Source: Adiantum capillus-veneris
Lineage: Eukaryota; Streptophyta; Polypodiopsida; Polypodiales; Pteridaceae
Direction: 5' to 3'
DNA: 64,000 nt
NCBI GenBank assembly: GCA_014529385.2
Contig: CM043942.1
Location: 5,765,001-5,829,000 of the forward strand
How positions within the stretch are numbered: position 1 is the stretch's first letter; each line of letters starts with the position of its first letter. The notes under the pieces are model-generated. The model searched no databases. It was not told the origin of the DNA and saw nothing but the letters and a program-made list of their open reading frames with translations. Of this stretch, positions 26,853-37,603 are shown one piece after another. The position numbers and the translations under genes were made by a program.

Positions 26853-27242
26853 TGTTAGGGTAAACCTCCTCATGGGAACCATCTTTTTCTTATGACACAT
26901 AATATATGAGGCATACATGCACGCACACATCCATGACCCATGAAGACCCCATTAAATGAAGTCCAGAAAGATTGCATTTAAGAAGGTCAATGATCTCTAT
27001 CTTTTAGCAGCCTAACTTTGGGCTATAAAAACTCCATGTATTTAGCATTTTCAAGATGAATCTAATACATTGTTGGCTACCATTGCATACACGTTGAGTC
27101 TACTCCTTTGATTAGTTTGTGATTAACTAGATTACGCTAATCATCCAATAGACGCCACTAACACTCGTCCGCCTTAACACTAAACCTACGTTAATCATCC
27201 AATGAACGCCACCAACACTTGTCCCCCTTAACACTAAACCTA
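26853..27242 (+). repeat. right LTR of element E plus duplicated LTR tail
   Basis: Starts TGTTAGGGTAAACC after the purine tract. It contains GGGCTATAAAAACTCC (TATA box) and ends near CTTAACACTAAACCTA at 27189. The last 54 bases are then repeated once more with changes (27189-27242: TTAATCATCCAATGAACGCC...). Confidence 0.5.
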
Positions 27243-27545
27243 TCACAGACTCTGCGTCTAGATGCTCTATAGAGTGAGGCCCCAGGGGCTCTTATAAACT
27301 TACAAGGGATGCTCAAAAGAAGAGCCCCAAACCTTGAAGCGTTCGGTTTAGCATAGTCTACTCCGATAGAACCCCGATTTCAATAAAGGTGAATCTAGTG
27401 TAGTGGGTATGCACAAGAGGGGAGCAAGTGTAAATTGTGAACTGTTTTGAAGGGAATCTCTACTGTGTCACGATAGAATCTTGACTTGGGGTGTCCAAGT
27501 TTGTTAAACTGCCCAATAGTGGGTGTAGAACTAGGTACTAACATA
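27243..27545. repeat. gypsy LTR debris in both orientations
   Basis: 27243-27345 resembles the LTR of elements B and C in plus orientation (GACTCTGCGTCTAGATG, ACAAGGGATGC). 27410-27515 is the reverse complement of the LTR start at 46930-47000 (CACCCCAAGTCAAGATTCTA). The pieces therefore face each other. Confidence 0.5.
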
Positions 27546-27605
27546 TGCTCCAAAACACAACACACCACATGCACACACACATGAGCATACATCAACACAA
27601 AGTTC

Positions 27606-27970
27606 AGGACCATACCGCAAATCTCGACATGTTTCTGACAGTTTTGACGAGGATTCATCCTCCTCTGAGAGTTCGGACTCCGATGGCCACATGTTCTATT
27701 CAAAGAAGAAGCACTTTTACATAGCCAACCGATATGACTTTCTCGAGGACAAGGGCAAAAAGACCAAGGAATTTGCGGTTGCAGTTCTCGTCCTCGTTCC
27801 ACCCGCACACAGATGAGTAATTTTAGATAGCCAATTCAGTGGTTTTGGTTTTGTTGAAGTCTTATATATCGGATTAGAAGACTTAATGGGCAAAGTATTT
27901 TCCCTTGGTGGAGTTTGCCTACAACAACACAGGGAAGGTGCCATTGGAAGTAATCGAGGGTACTAAGAAG
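27606..27970 (+). pseudogene. gypsy gag-integrase fusion fragment
   Basis: Plus-strand translation gives a gag piece (SDSDGHMFYSKKKHFYIANR, YDFLEDKGKK), similar to element C gag (KKNFYKANQYDFLEDKSKK). It runs straight into an integrase piece (LQFSSSFHPHTDE... KSYISD, LVEFAYNNT), as in element B. The thousands of bases that normally separate gag and integrase are missing, so it is a large internal deletion derivative. Stops are present. Confidence 0.6.
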
Positions 27971-27975
27971 GTTCT

Positions 27976-28630
27976 TGTCACAAGACGGACACCACGTGCC
28001 AATAGAAAAGAACAAACTGAACAGACTTTTAGCACTTAAATAACAACTGCACTGAGAGAGAGAGACTAGACGCTACACTGAGTGGCTGAATTCCACCCCA
28101 GAGAGTATTGGCCCCAAACCTTGGCGCGCCTTTCGGTATTTCTTTATATTGCATCAACACAGTACAAGCCGGTACTCCAGACTTTGCACCTTCTCCAGGA
28201 AGCATGCCAAAGAATGAGCCCTAACCTCATATTTAAAGGCCCTTGGCCTAAAAAGCAATTTCAGTGAAAAGCCTTCAAACTCAAAAGCATCTGGTCCAAA
28301 AGCAAAGCCAAAAAGCTGTTAGTATAAATCACGGAAATCCGTACAGTTGCCACGTCATCAGCCAACGCAAAACGCGGAAATCTGTACAGCCTGCCACGTC
28401 ATCATGCCAACGCAATTTTCGGAAATCTGCCACGTCATCAGTTTTTGCATGTGTGCGGGTCTTGCTTTATTTTAATCCTTTATGTCACTTGGGGCCCCAT
28501 CGGACAGGTCCCCATAAGTTGGTAGGACTTCTTCTTCTGTTACTTGTTTCTCTTAGGGTTTAGGCCCCTCAGCCGGCATCTGTAAGTTGGCTCCATTCTT
28601 TAGGCTTTGACACGTCAGCAGTTTGTTACA
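27976..28630 (-). repeat. element A 3' LTR
   Basis: 655 bp, starting TGTCACAAGACGGACACC and ending CAGCAGTTTGTTACA. Immediately beyond it the minus strand has the purine tract CAAGAAGGGGAGA (28631-28644). It contains GCGCCTTTCGGTATTTC (one base shorter than the shared motif) next to a TATAAAG box on the minus strand, shared with the LTRs of elements B, C and D. Confidence 0.75.
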
Positions 28631-28890
28631 TCTCCCCTTCTTGAAAGAGAGTAATCGTCCGCGATTACAGCATATCTGCAAAACAACTCAAGTTAGCTAA
28701 AAAATTTCCGAGTGACATTCCGAGGGACAATCAGTGTGCTCTTTTTATTAAGGAGTTAGCTTCTCCTGTCTGCTCTTTTGATCAAGGAGTTAGCTTCTCC
28801 TTTCGACTGTTTTGATCAAGGAGTTAGCTTCTCCTTTCGTCCAGATCAGAACTCTTGATATTCCGGCGTAGTAAACTAAGCCATCACACC
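28631..28890 (-). mobile_element. element A internal sequence before the N array
   Basis: Contains the palindrome GTAATCGTCCGCGATTAC (28651-28668), just inside the purine tract. At 28738-28845 there are three copies of a unit of about 36 bases, each with AAGGAGTTAGCTTCTCCTT, itself an inverted repeat. No ORF. Confidence 0.6.
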
Positions 28891-29110
28891 CAGCGGAATG
28901 ATTGTTTGCGCTTTGCTCAAGATGAGTGCTCCAAACTGTGCTCAAGGTTTCTTTTCGTTCTTATGGAAAGTGCTATGATCACGAACAAAGTAAATGGACA
29001 ATGTACGTGCAAGTGTATGAGATTGAGAGACAGAGAGAGAAGAGAGATACGACACAAGAGACGTTGTAAAACCCTCCTCCGATGGCCCCACTCTCGTCGG
29101 CGAGAGTGGT

Positions 29111-29328
29111 CTACTTATGATTGCACAAAGTGGTACAATGATGATGCAATGGACTGATGCAATCGGGACTATGCCGGTGACGACGATGGTGATGACGACG
29201 ACGACTTTAGGGCTGAAATCTACTTATGATTGCACAAAGTGGTACAATGATGATGCAATGGACTGATGCAATCGGGACTATGCCGGTGACGACGACGGTG
29301 ATGACGACGACGACTTTAGGGCTGAAAT
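29111..29328. repeat. 109-bp tandem duplication inside LTR-a
   Basis: The block starting CTACTTATGATTGCACAAAG and ending GGGCTGAAAT occurs twice head to tail (29111-29219 and 29220-29328), with a single visible change (GATGG versus GACGG). The other N LTRs have it once. Confidence 0.85.
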
Positions 29329-30268
29329 CTGCAATCTTTCTATTGCTGTCCAAAAACGCTATGGGCTGAAATCTGTGAATGTTCTATCTGCTCAATTCTG
29401 ACTCTATGTCGATGACGATGTCGATAATGACGATGCGACGACCACGCGCTGAAAACGCAGATGCTGAAATCTGCGTTTTCCGGGCTGAAACTGTAAACCT
29501 TGCGGAAACTGACCGTGCGGCGAGGAACTGCTGCGGGAAGGTGAGATCTGCGAGGTTCGGGACTTGATCTGCGAAGTCTAACTGCTGAAAACTGAAAACG
29601 CTGATGGCCATGGAGTTTTCGTCGCGATGATGGTGCAAAACGCCGGGGCTGGTCTGCAACCAAAAACGCTAGGGCTGAATTCTGGTGTTTCTGTCGCCGG
29701 GATTCTGCAGATGCAAAAACGCTAGGCTGATCTGCTGTGGTGTTGTCGCCGTGGCTCTGCAAATGCAAAACGCTGGCTGATCTGTGGTGGTCTGATCCAA
29801 AAACGCTAGGTTGTTGCTTGGGAGCAAAAACGCTAGGTCACTTGGGGGGTTCTGTTGAGAAGGTGCCTGTTGAGCATGTGCTCCTGCTGCCTCTTCTGCC
29901 ATTGAGTGCTAACTTGGGTTTGCTTATATATTAACTTAGCAAAATTGCCCTACCTACTTTTGTTGGAAAGTCACTTAAAAATAATAAGTGAAAAAATACC
30001 AAAAATAGGGAAAATAGGCTAAAATCACTAGAAAATTCCCCTAACTGATTCTAATGGGTTCTGATGGGAATTCTGATGATCATGCTGTGTGCAACCAGAG
30101 GATATACATCTATACTCAGTGACTGGGCATGCACGGTCTACGAATAGACTCACAAAAGTGTCAGATCACTTCTAAATCTAGACTAACTGGACTGATTGAA
30201 CCCTGATCATGTTGTAGCTTGTCCACGGACACATAGGGTTGGATGTGTCACGTGACATCCCCTCCTTT

Positions 30269-31844
30269 TCAAAGTGAGGTACTGGTACCGGACTGTATAG
30301 CGTCGAGGGAGATCGCCAATAGCATCCGGAATCCTGGAAGGGACTCTTCGCCGGCCCACTCTGATGTGTGGGTCGTGCGATACTTGAACTTCATAAAGGT
30401 CTGCACCCCTTGCTTCTTTGGGCCGCGTCGAAAGCGACACAAAGTCTTCTGTGGCTCCTTTAATGCTTCAACTTCGTCTAGAGACCTGCTTCTTTCGTCT
30501 TCAAGAATCTCCATGGCTGAAAATTCTTGAAACCATTTTCAACACAAAACCATGAACATACCCATTCCATGTAAAGTGAAGGGAAAAAATCTTGTCTTTG
30601 CTAAAGACTGTGTATGCAATGGAGATGAACATAGAGACGGAGTGCTAAACCGTTCACCACATACACGCAAACAATGAGATCGAATCTTATCATTCTTTTG
30701 ATCTAAAGCAATCAACTGTGGCAAAACACAATGGAAATGCCCATGCTTGGTGCTCATACTTTCATGTGCTTTTTCTTCAACTGTGTCATGCCAAGGAAGA
30801 GACATGGAATGTGACTTCCTGACATACATACTTTTCAGCTTTTCATGAAAAATCCGCATACATCCGTGCTCATTCATGAGAGAAACGTACTCAACATACA
30901 ATAGGTCATGCCTTTGAAAAGGGATCACATAAAGACATTGACTAAAATACAAGAAACGATCACGAATGAAACACTCGAACCATGCGTGCGTACTAATCAT
31001 GCGAACACATAATACTTCCTGGGAGGGTTCTTTGGACCAAGGCTCAAGAGCCAAGATCGGTTCTTCCTGAATGATCGAATCGTCCTGTGGGGGTTCTTTG
31101 GACCTTGACTCAAAAGCAAAGATCGGTTCTTCGTGATTGATCGAATCTACAACGAGGTTAGCTTTGCTAGAAAAAGCATCCACTAACACATCATCCTTCT
31201 GAACAATCACATCATCTTCATGCAACTCATCATGCTTGTGAGAAACGACATCTTGATCATGCAAATCATCATGCTCGTGAGAAATCACATCTTGATCATG
31301 CAAATCATCATGCTTGTCATTGGCATCCAAATCATCATGCTTATCCTTATCATCTAAATCATCATGCAAGTCATTGTCAATCAAATAATCATCATGCTTC
31401 TCATAATCATCCAAAACATCATGCTTATCATCATGCAAATCATTGTCATTCAAATCCTGTGTGTCATGCATGGGAGAAGAAGAGACTGAGAGTCTCCTCC
31501 TCTTGAATCTCTTGCATTTGTGCCGGCACGTGAGACAAGAGTCGCAAGAACTCTTGCATGTGTCGGTCGCGCCGTTCTTGTTTTGCCTTTCTTTCGGCTT
31601 CTCTTTCTGCTTTATCTTCTGCGTGTCTGCGTTTCATTTCTGCCATTCTTTTTGCATCTCTTGCTTCGTGTTCTAAATTCTGTTTCAGAAACAATTGCTC
31701 CAAAGCCTCCATAGGAGTTAGTGCAATCCTTGACGTAGACGAGGAAGGGTCAGAAAAGCCTCCTGGTGGGGGAAATTCTTCTTCGCCTCTCTCATGCTCA
31801 TCACCTCCTAGCGAAGTATCCATTCCGCTTCGAGTGATGACCAT
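30269..31844 (-). pseudogene. N-family protein gene, int-a copy (best view of full gene length)
   Basis: This copy shows the whole gene. It starts MVITRSGMDTSLGG at 31844. A Pro/Ser stretch is followed by a charged coiled-coil-like segment (NLEHEARDAKRMAEMKRRHA) to about 31510. A one-step frameshift lies near 31470. The Asp/His array follows (units like KHDDLHDQDVISHE) from about 31460 to 31200. Then comes a C-terminal region, FECFIRDRFLYFSQCLYVIP ... LPQLIALDQK ... MEILEDERSRSLDEVEA ... AISLDAIQSGTSTSL, with a TGA at 30539-30541 where the N4 copy has TGG. The frame ends at 30269-30271, right at the purine tract. An unbroken gene would be roughly 520 codons. MVxTRSG starts are common in plant gypsy gags, so a gag-derived origin is possible, but no capsid, zinc-knuckle or protease motif is seen. 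Confidence 0.6.
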
Positions 31845-32658
31845 TCTGAAGTCGTGGGTTATTGTGGATTCTTAAGTTCACGAGGAACTTGGGTTCTTGA
31901 GGTTCTTGGGTTCTCGAGTTCTTGAGGATCTTGAGGTTTTCTTTCGCTTGCAATTCGCGTTTGAGAAGGATCTTCTCTTCACCCGAGTTCTACTTCTTTT
32001 TGCGGGCGCACCCCTTGACGGCCTTGCGCTCACAACAAGGTTGCTTTTTCCCACCTCACGTCGATTGGCCGGCCGCTAAGTGCACGGTCCGCTCTCAATG
32101 AGTGAAAAGAGACACAAGGGGAGGCTGGACAAGCCCTTCTTTCTTGGGATTCCTGTCACTCTTCAACAAAACACGAATAGGAATGGACACGCCCAAGCGA
32201 ACTTGGGTTCGTGCGACCTCAACAAGCAAAAATATCCTTGTGGTTCTTGTGGTTCTTTCCTTGAGTGATACAGAACACTGCCAAAGCTCTGATACCAATG
32301 TTAGGTGCAGCGGAATGATTGTTTGCGCTTTGCTCAAGATGAGTGCTCCGAACTGTGCTCAAGGTTCCTTTTGTTGTTATGGAAGGGAGAGCCTTCTGTC
32401 CTTAATGAGAGAATGCTATGATCACAAACAAAGTGAATGGACACTGTGCGCGCAAGTGTATGAGACTGAGAGAAAGAGAGAGAAGAGAAATATGATACCA
32501 GAGACGTTGTAAAACCCTCCTCCGAAGGCCCCACTCTCGTCGGTGAGAGTGGTCTACTTATGATTGCACAAAGTGGTACAATGCGTATGCAATGGACTGA
32601 TGCAACCGGGGACTATACCGACGACGACGACCGTGATGACGACGACGACTTTAGGGCT

Positions 32659-33565
32659 CACGAATGAAACACCTGACAATGCGTGCGTATCAATCATGCG
32701 AACACATAAAACTTCTTGTGAGGGTTCTTTGGACCTAGGCTCGAGAGCCAAGATCGGTTCTTCTTGAATGATCGAATCGTCCTGTGGGGGTTCTGTGGAC
32801 CTCGACTTGAGAGCCAAGATCGGTTCTTCGTGATTGATCGAATCTACAACGAGGTTAGCTTCGCTAGAAAAAGGATCCACTAATACATCATCCTTGTAAA
32901 CAATCACATCATCTTCATGCAACTCATCATGCTTGTGAGAAATCACATCTTGATCATGCAAATCATCATGCTTGTCATTGGCATCCAAATCATCATGCTT
33001 AGCAATATCATTCAAATCATCATGCTTATCTTTGTCAGCCAAATCATCATGCTTGGCATTCAAATCATCATGCTTATCATCATGCAAATCATTGTGCTTA
33101 TCATTGTCAATCGAAACATCATGCAAGTCATTGTCAATCAAATCATCATCATGCTTCACACAATCATGCAAATCCTGTATGTCATGCTTTGGAGAAGAAG
33201 GGACTGAGAGAGTCTGCGTCTCCTGAATCTCTTGCATCTGTGTCGGCACAGGATACAAGAGTCGCAAGAACTCTTGCATGTGTTGGTCGCGCCGTTCTTG
33301 TCTTGCCTTTCTTTCGGCTTCTCTTTCTGCTTTGTCTTCTGCGGGGTCTGCGTTTCATTTCTGCCATTCTTTCTGCATCTCTTGCTTCGCGTTCTAAATT
33401 CTGTTTCAGAAACAATTGCTCCAAAGTCTCCATAGGAGTTAGTGCAATCCTTGACGTAGACGGGGAAGGGTCAGAAAAACCTCTTGGTGGGGAAAATTCT
33501 TCTTCGCCTCTCTCATGCTCATCACCTCCAAGCAAAGTATCCATTCTGCTACTAGTGATGACCAT
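32659..33565 (-). pseudogene. N-family protein gene, int-b copy (truncated)
   Basis: The N-terminal frame (33565-33182) starts MVITSSRMDTLLGGDEHERG and shifts in the coiled-coil part. A second frame (33279-32659) carries the longest Asp/His array in the window, about 110 residues (KHDDLADKDKHDDLNDIAKH and similar). It then continues through SINHEEPILAL and stops being homologous at VRMIDTHA, where the sequence jumps into LTR-b. The C-terminal third is deleted. Confidence 0.6.
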
Positions 33566-34019
33566 TCTGAAGTCGTGGGTTCTTGTGGTCTTGGGTTCTT
33601 AAGTTGACGATGAACTTGGGTTCTTGCGGGTCTTGGGTTCATGAGGTTCTTGAGGTTTCCTTTCGCTTGCAAATCGCGTTCGAGAAGGATCTTCTCTTCA
33701 CCCTAGTTCTACTCTTTTCCACGGGCGCACCCCTTGGTGGCCTTGCGCTCACACCAAGGTCGCTTTTTCCCACCTCACGTCGATTGGCCGGCCGCTAAGT
33801 GCACGGTCCGCTCTCAATGAGTGAAAAGAGACACAAGGGGAGGCTGGACAAGCCCTTCTTTCTTGGGATTCCTGTCACTCTTCAACAAAACACGATAAGG
33901 AATCGACACGCCCAAGCGAACTTGGGTTCGTGCGACCTCAACAAGCAAAAAAAAAAATCTGTGGTTCTTGTGGTTCTTTCCTTGAGTGATACAGAACACT
34001 GCCAAAGCTCTGATACCAA

Positions 34020-35313
34020 TGTTAGGTGCAACGGAATGATTGTTTGCGCTTTGCTCAAGATGAGTGCTCCGAACTGTGCTCAAGGTTCCTTTTCGTTCTT
34101 ATGGAAGGTAGAGCCTTCCGTTCTTAATGAGAAAGTGCTATGATCACGAACAAAGTGAATGGACAATGTACGTGCAAGTGTATGAGATTGAGAGACAGAG
34201 AGAGAAGAGAGATACGACACCAAAGATGTTGTAAAACCCTCCTCCGAAGGCCCCACTCTCGTCGGCGAGAGTGGTCTACTTATGATTGCACAAAGTGGTA
34301 CAATTATGATGCAATTGACTGATGCAATCGGGACTATGCCGGTGACAACGACGGTGATGACGACGACGACTTTAGGGCTGAAATCTGCAATCTTTCTACT
34401 GTTGTCCAAAAACGCTATGGGCTGAAATCTGTGAATGTTCTATTTGCTGAATTCTGACTCTATGTCGATGACGATGTCGATAATGACGATGCGACGACCA
34501 CGCGCTGAAAACGCAGATGCTGAAATCTGTGTTTTCCGGGCTGAAACTGTAAACCTTGCGGAAACTGACCATGCGGCGAGGAACTGCTGCGGGAAGGTGA
34601 GATCTGCGAGGTTCGGGACTTGATCTGCGAAGTCTAACTGCTGAAAACTGAAAACGCTGATGGCTATGGAGTTTTCGTCGCGATGATGGTGCAAAACGCC
34701 GGGGCTGGTCTGCAACCAAAAACGCTAGGGCTGAATTCTGGTGTTTCTGTCGTCGGGATTCTGGAGATGCAAAAACGCTAGGCTGATCTGCTGTGGTGTT
34801 GTCGCCGTGGCTCTGCAAATGCAAAACGCTGGCTGATCTGTGGTGGTCTGATCCAAAAACGCTAGGTTGTTGCTTGGGAGCAAAAACGCTAGGTCACTTG
34901 GGGGGTTCTGGTGAGAAGGTGCCTGTTGAGCATGTGCTCCTGCTGCCTCTTCTGCCATTGAGTGCTAACTTGGGTTTGCTTATATATTAACTTAGCAAAA
35001 TTGCCCTACCTACTTTTGTTGGAAAGTCACTTAAAAATAATAAGTGAAAAAATACCAAAAATAGGGAAAATAGGCTAAAATCACTGGAAAATTCCCCTAA
35101 CTGATTCTAATGGGTTCTGATGGGAATTCTGATGATCATGTTGTGTGCAACCAGAGGATATACATCTATACTCAGTGACTGGGCATGCACGGTCTACGAA
35201 TAGACTCACAAAAGTGTCAGATCACTTCTAAATCTAGACTGACTGGATTGACTGAACCTTGATCATGCTGTAGCTTGTCCACGGACACATAGGGTTGGAT
35301 GTGTTACGTGACA
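34020..35313 (-). repeat. LTR-c of the N array (5' LTR)
   Basis: Complete 1294-bp LTR, TGTTAGGTGCAACGG to GTGTTACGTGACA, abutting the primer site at 34007-34018. It is closely similar to LTR-a apart from the 109-bp duplication. Confidence 0.8.
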
Positions 35314-35848
35314 CGCAGCCTGCGTCGTTTGGAGGTGCTGAGAGTAATCACTGCTCAGACTTCTTAATACTCCCCCCGTAAATAACCATGCAGGTCCGGG
35401 CCATGAGTAACAACAACAATACTTCCCCCGTAAATAACCACAAGGGTCCGGGCCATGAGTAACAACAACAATACTCCCCTTGTAAATAACCACAAGGGTC
35501 CGGGCCATGAGTAAAAACAACACTTTTCAATCATTCAATACTCCCCCGCAAATAACCACAAGGGTCCGAGCCATGAGTATAAACAAGCATTCTCAAACAT
35601 CTTTTTTCACTACTCCACCCGGGAGTAAAATCACCAATTACTGAAGCCAGTATTAAGACCAGAGTTAAACAATTCAAATCGGCACCAAGACAGGTTCAAA
35701 ATAGATACCATCCATTTCAAACAAAGCTTCAAACAATACTTTCTCAAACAAAGTTCAAAAGTATCTAACTATAGAACAACTTCTAGTTGTTCATTTGGGT
35801 TTTGTTCGAACAACCGAACTTTGAGGACGACTGGCTTGCCCTTCTGCA
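35314..35848 (-). mobile_element. element A 3' non-coding region with a 53-63 bp tandem repeat
   Basis: Four head-to-tail copies of a unit containing AAATAACCACAAGGGTCCGG and GCCATGAGTA lie at about 35369-35585. The region separates the gag-protease gene from the N array. No pol is found here. A pyrimidine/purine pattern does not suggest coding. Confidence 0.65.
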
Positions 35849-37171
35849 TCACGGTGATAGTTCGGTTCCGAACTTGGAGAGTCGCATTATTCTTGTCATG
35901 CCTAATAGAACGTCACAATTGCCCAACTTCATAATGTGGAAATCGGCTTTTCCATGATAATCTTGGATAGTCACTTGAAGAGCACCAATGAGTGATACCA
36001 CTCTCTGAGTTTGCCCTGTGGCTAGCTCAACTTCAATTTCTCCACCCTCTGCATCATAATCAAAGTCCATCTGCTTCAAGAATTGTGGATGAATGAAGTT
36101 CTCTGTAGCTCCTGGGTCAAAGAAAATTAGGGCTTTCAAACCGTTGACTTTGCCATATGCTCGACACAATTCATTTGTACTTTCAAGGCGTATGCCATAG
36201 ATGTCAGGTACTAATCCAATGGCCGGTTTAGCTCGTTTGGCTGGAGATGGTCCTAGGTTTCTGTCGACGGTCGACGCGGGAGTCGGCTCCGCAGGTCTGT
36301 CAGTGCGTTGGAGACAACCAAAATAGTTATGTCCTGTTTGAAAGCATCCAAAACATCGGCCTTCTTGTAGTAAGGTGTCTCGTTGTTGAGGTGTCAAACG
36401 AGGCCTTTGTGGTTGACTTTCACGAGACTTTCGAGAATTTGTTCGTTGTTGTCGAGAGTTGTGGTTAGTGGCCGGAGATTCTTCTGTGGTAAACTCTAGC
36501 TTTCCCTTCATCAGTTTGTAGCCGACCGCGGCATGGTCCATAAGTTCTTGCATGGTAGAGACTTGCTTGGATAGACAATATTCCTGCAATGGTGATGGTA
36601 GTCCAATGGTGTATCGCTCGCACTGGGCCTCCAAGGGAACAGATCTAAAAAAAGACACCGGAAGGTACACGTCGAGAAACCTTTGGTTATATTCGTCCAT
36701 GGTTTCGGTGGCAAGCATTTTCAAGTTGCCCCACTCTGCCAAAATCCGGACTTCAAACATCGAAGTCATGTAACTACATACAAAAACTGTCTTGAAAGCT
36801 TGCCAGGTCCTTGGAGCATGTTGTGTCGCGATTGAACTCCACCATTGCATAACATTATCTTTAAGAAATCCCGCTGCGCGAGAAATCTTGGATTCTTCTG
36901 TATAGTTCCCCAAAGCATAGTTGTTGTCGAATTGCTGTAGGAACTGCAATGCTTTCTTGCGATCTTTCACCCCGGAAAAAGTGAAAAATTTGACTGTCGT
37001 GCCACCATCTTTGAAATCTTTGGGTTGGTTAGGCGCATATCCTGGGTATGGATAATAAGGGTATCCATATGGGCTCCAACCATTGTAGCCCGGTGGCGGT
37101 GGTGGTGGAGGTGGGGGCAATGGCGGTGGCAAAGGCAGTTGCATTGGATCAGGGTCAGATGGCTGCGCCAT
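35849..37171 (-). CDS. element A gag-protease polyprotein, intact 440-aa ORF
   Basis: A single open frame of 440 codons. Residues 10-30 are poly-Pro and 30-50 Tyr/Pro/Gly-rich. The Ty3/gypsy capsid-type region spans about 55-235 (KFFTFSGVKD, FLKDNVMQWW, MDEYNQRF). A CCHC zinc knuckle, CFGCFQTGHNYFGC, lies at 273-286, and an aspartic protease follows (FFDPGATENF at 351-359, with CDVLLG at 419-424). The catalytic triplet reads D-P-G rather than D-S/T-G, as also in element D. The frame ends soon after the protease, with no reverse transcriptase or integrase behind it, so the element depends on another element for replication. It is the only long intact retroelement gene in the window. The start ATG is the first in frame, about 430 bp downstream (in element sense) of the primer site. 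Confidence 0.85.
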   Translation of the reverse strand: MAQPSDPDPMQLPLPPPLPPPPPPPPPGYNGWSPYGYPYYPYPGYAPNQPKDFKDGGTTVKFFTFSGVKDRKKALQFLQQFDNNYALGNYTEESKISRAAGFLKDNVMQWWSSIATQHAPRTWQAFKTVFVCSYMTSMFEVRILAEWGNLKMLATETMDEYNQRFLDVYLPVSFFRSVPLEAQCERYTIGLPSPLQEYCLSKQVSTMQELMDHAAVGYKLMKGKLEFTTEESPATNHNSRQQRTNSRKSRESQPQRPRLTPQQRDTLLQEGRCFGCFQTGHNYFGCLQRTDRPAEPTPASTVDRNLGPSPAKRAKPAIGLVPDIYGIRLESTNELCRAYGKVNGLKALIFFDPGATENFIHPQFLKQMDFDYDAEGGEIEVELATGQTQRVVSLIGALQVTIQDYHGKADFHIMKLGNCDVLLGMTRIMRLSKFGTELSP

Positions 37172-37603
37172 ATTCCTGAAGACTCCCCCGATTGGACAGA
37201 CGGTTGAGAAGGTTGCCGGTTGGAAGCTCTTGTACTTTCTCGTGCCGGAGGGGCATCAGAGGGGGTAACATGTAGTTCAAAAATTGTTGAAAACTTTGTA
37301 GCATCGGCAGATTCTGCTGAGGATGCCGTGAAAGAATGTCGTGGAGTTCGTTGAGCAGGAACTGCAAATATTCTATTGAATCCATGAATTCCAAGTATTG
37401 GGTTCTTAATTGGCTTATGCCTTGTAAGACATTGCGGTGAAGACGGGAGCGCACCCGATGCGCGATGAAGTAAGGGTGGGAGTGGCTAATAAATCCGGGT
37501 TGGAGAGCGAAGATACCTCAAATAAAATTCCAATAGCTCTGGCTGCTCTTTTGTAGGACCGGTATGCTTTCAGAAAAGCACACGCCTGATGCTCTGATAC
37601 CAC
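37172..37603 (-). mobile_element. element A leader and primer-binding site
   Basis: Untranslated leader between the 5' LTR and gag. TGGTATCAGAGCATCAGG on the minus strand (37585-37602) is a match to the initiator-Met-tRNA primer site, next to the LTR start at 37604. Confidence 0.75.

Larger units (their letters stand above)
28891..35313 (-). mobile_element. N-family array: LTR-int-LTR-int-LTR
   Basis: Three LTRs and two internal regions in one orientation: LTR-a 28891-30257, int-a 30258-32298, LTR-b 32299-32658, int-b 32659-34019, LTR-c 34020-35313. LTR-a lacks its first 9 bases. LTR-b is only the first 360 bases and then jumps into the middle of int-b at a short junction near 32658. Primer sites TGGTATCAGAGC (minus strand) lie at 32286-32297 and 34007-34018. 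LTR-a and LTR-c are one subtype, while LTR-b matches the other subtype seen in N4. This points to recombination between two N elements rather than to a single insertion. Confidence 0.75.

Noticed and set aside
29384-29768. 90-142 codon ORFs inside the N LTRs
   Set aside because: They occur in LTR sequence rich in GAC and AAACGCT phrases, are present in overlapping frames on both strands, and change frame between LTR copies.
30950-33180. Regular AAATCATCATGC repeats as a CRISPR-like array
   Set aside because: Repeats are short, contiguous, in frame with a protein, and lack unique spacers; the genome is eukaryotic.
35369-35585. Four repeats of 53-63 bp as a CRISPR array or iteron origin
   Set aside because: They are head-to-tail whole-unit duplications inside a retrotransposon 3' region, with no repeat-spacer alternation.
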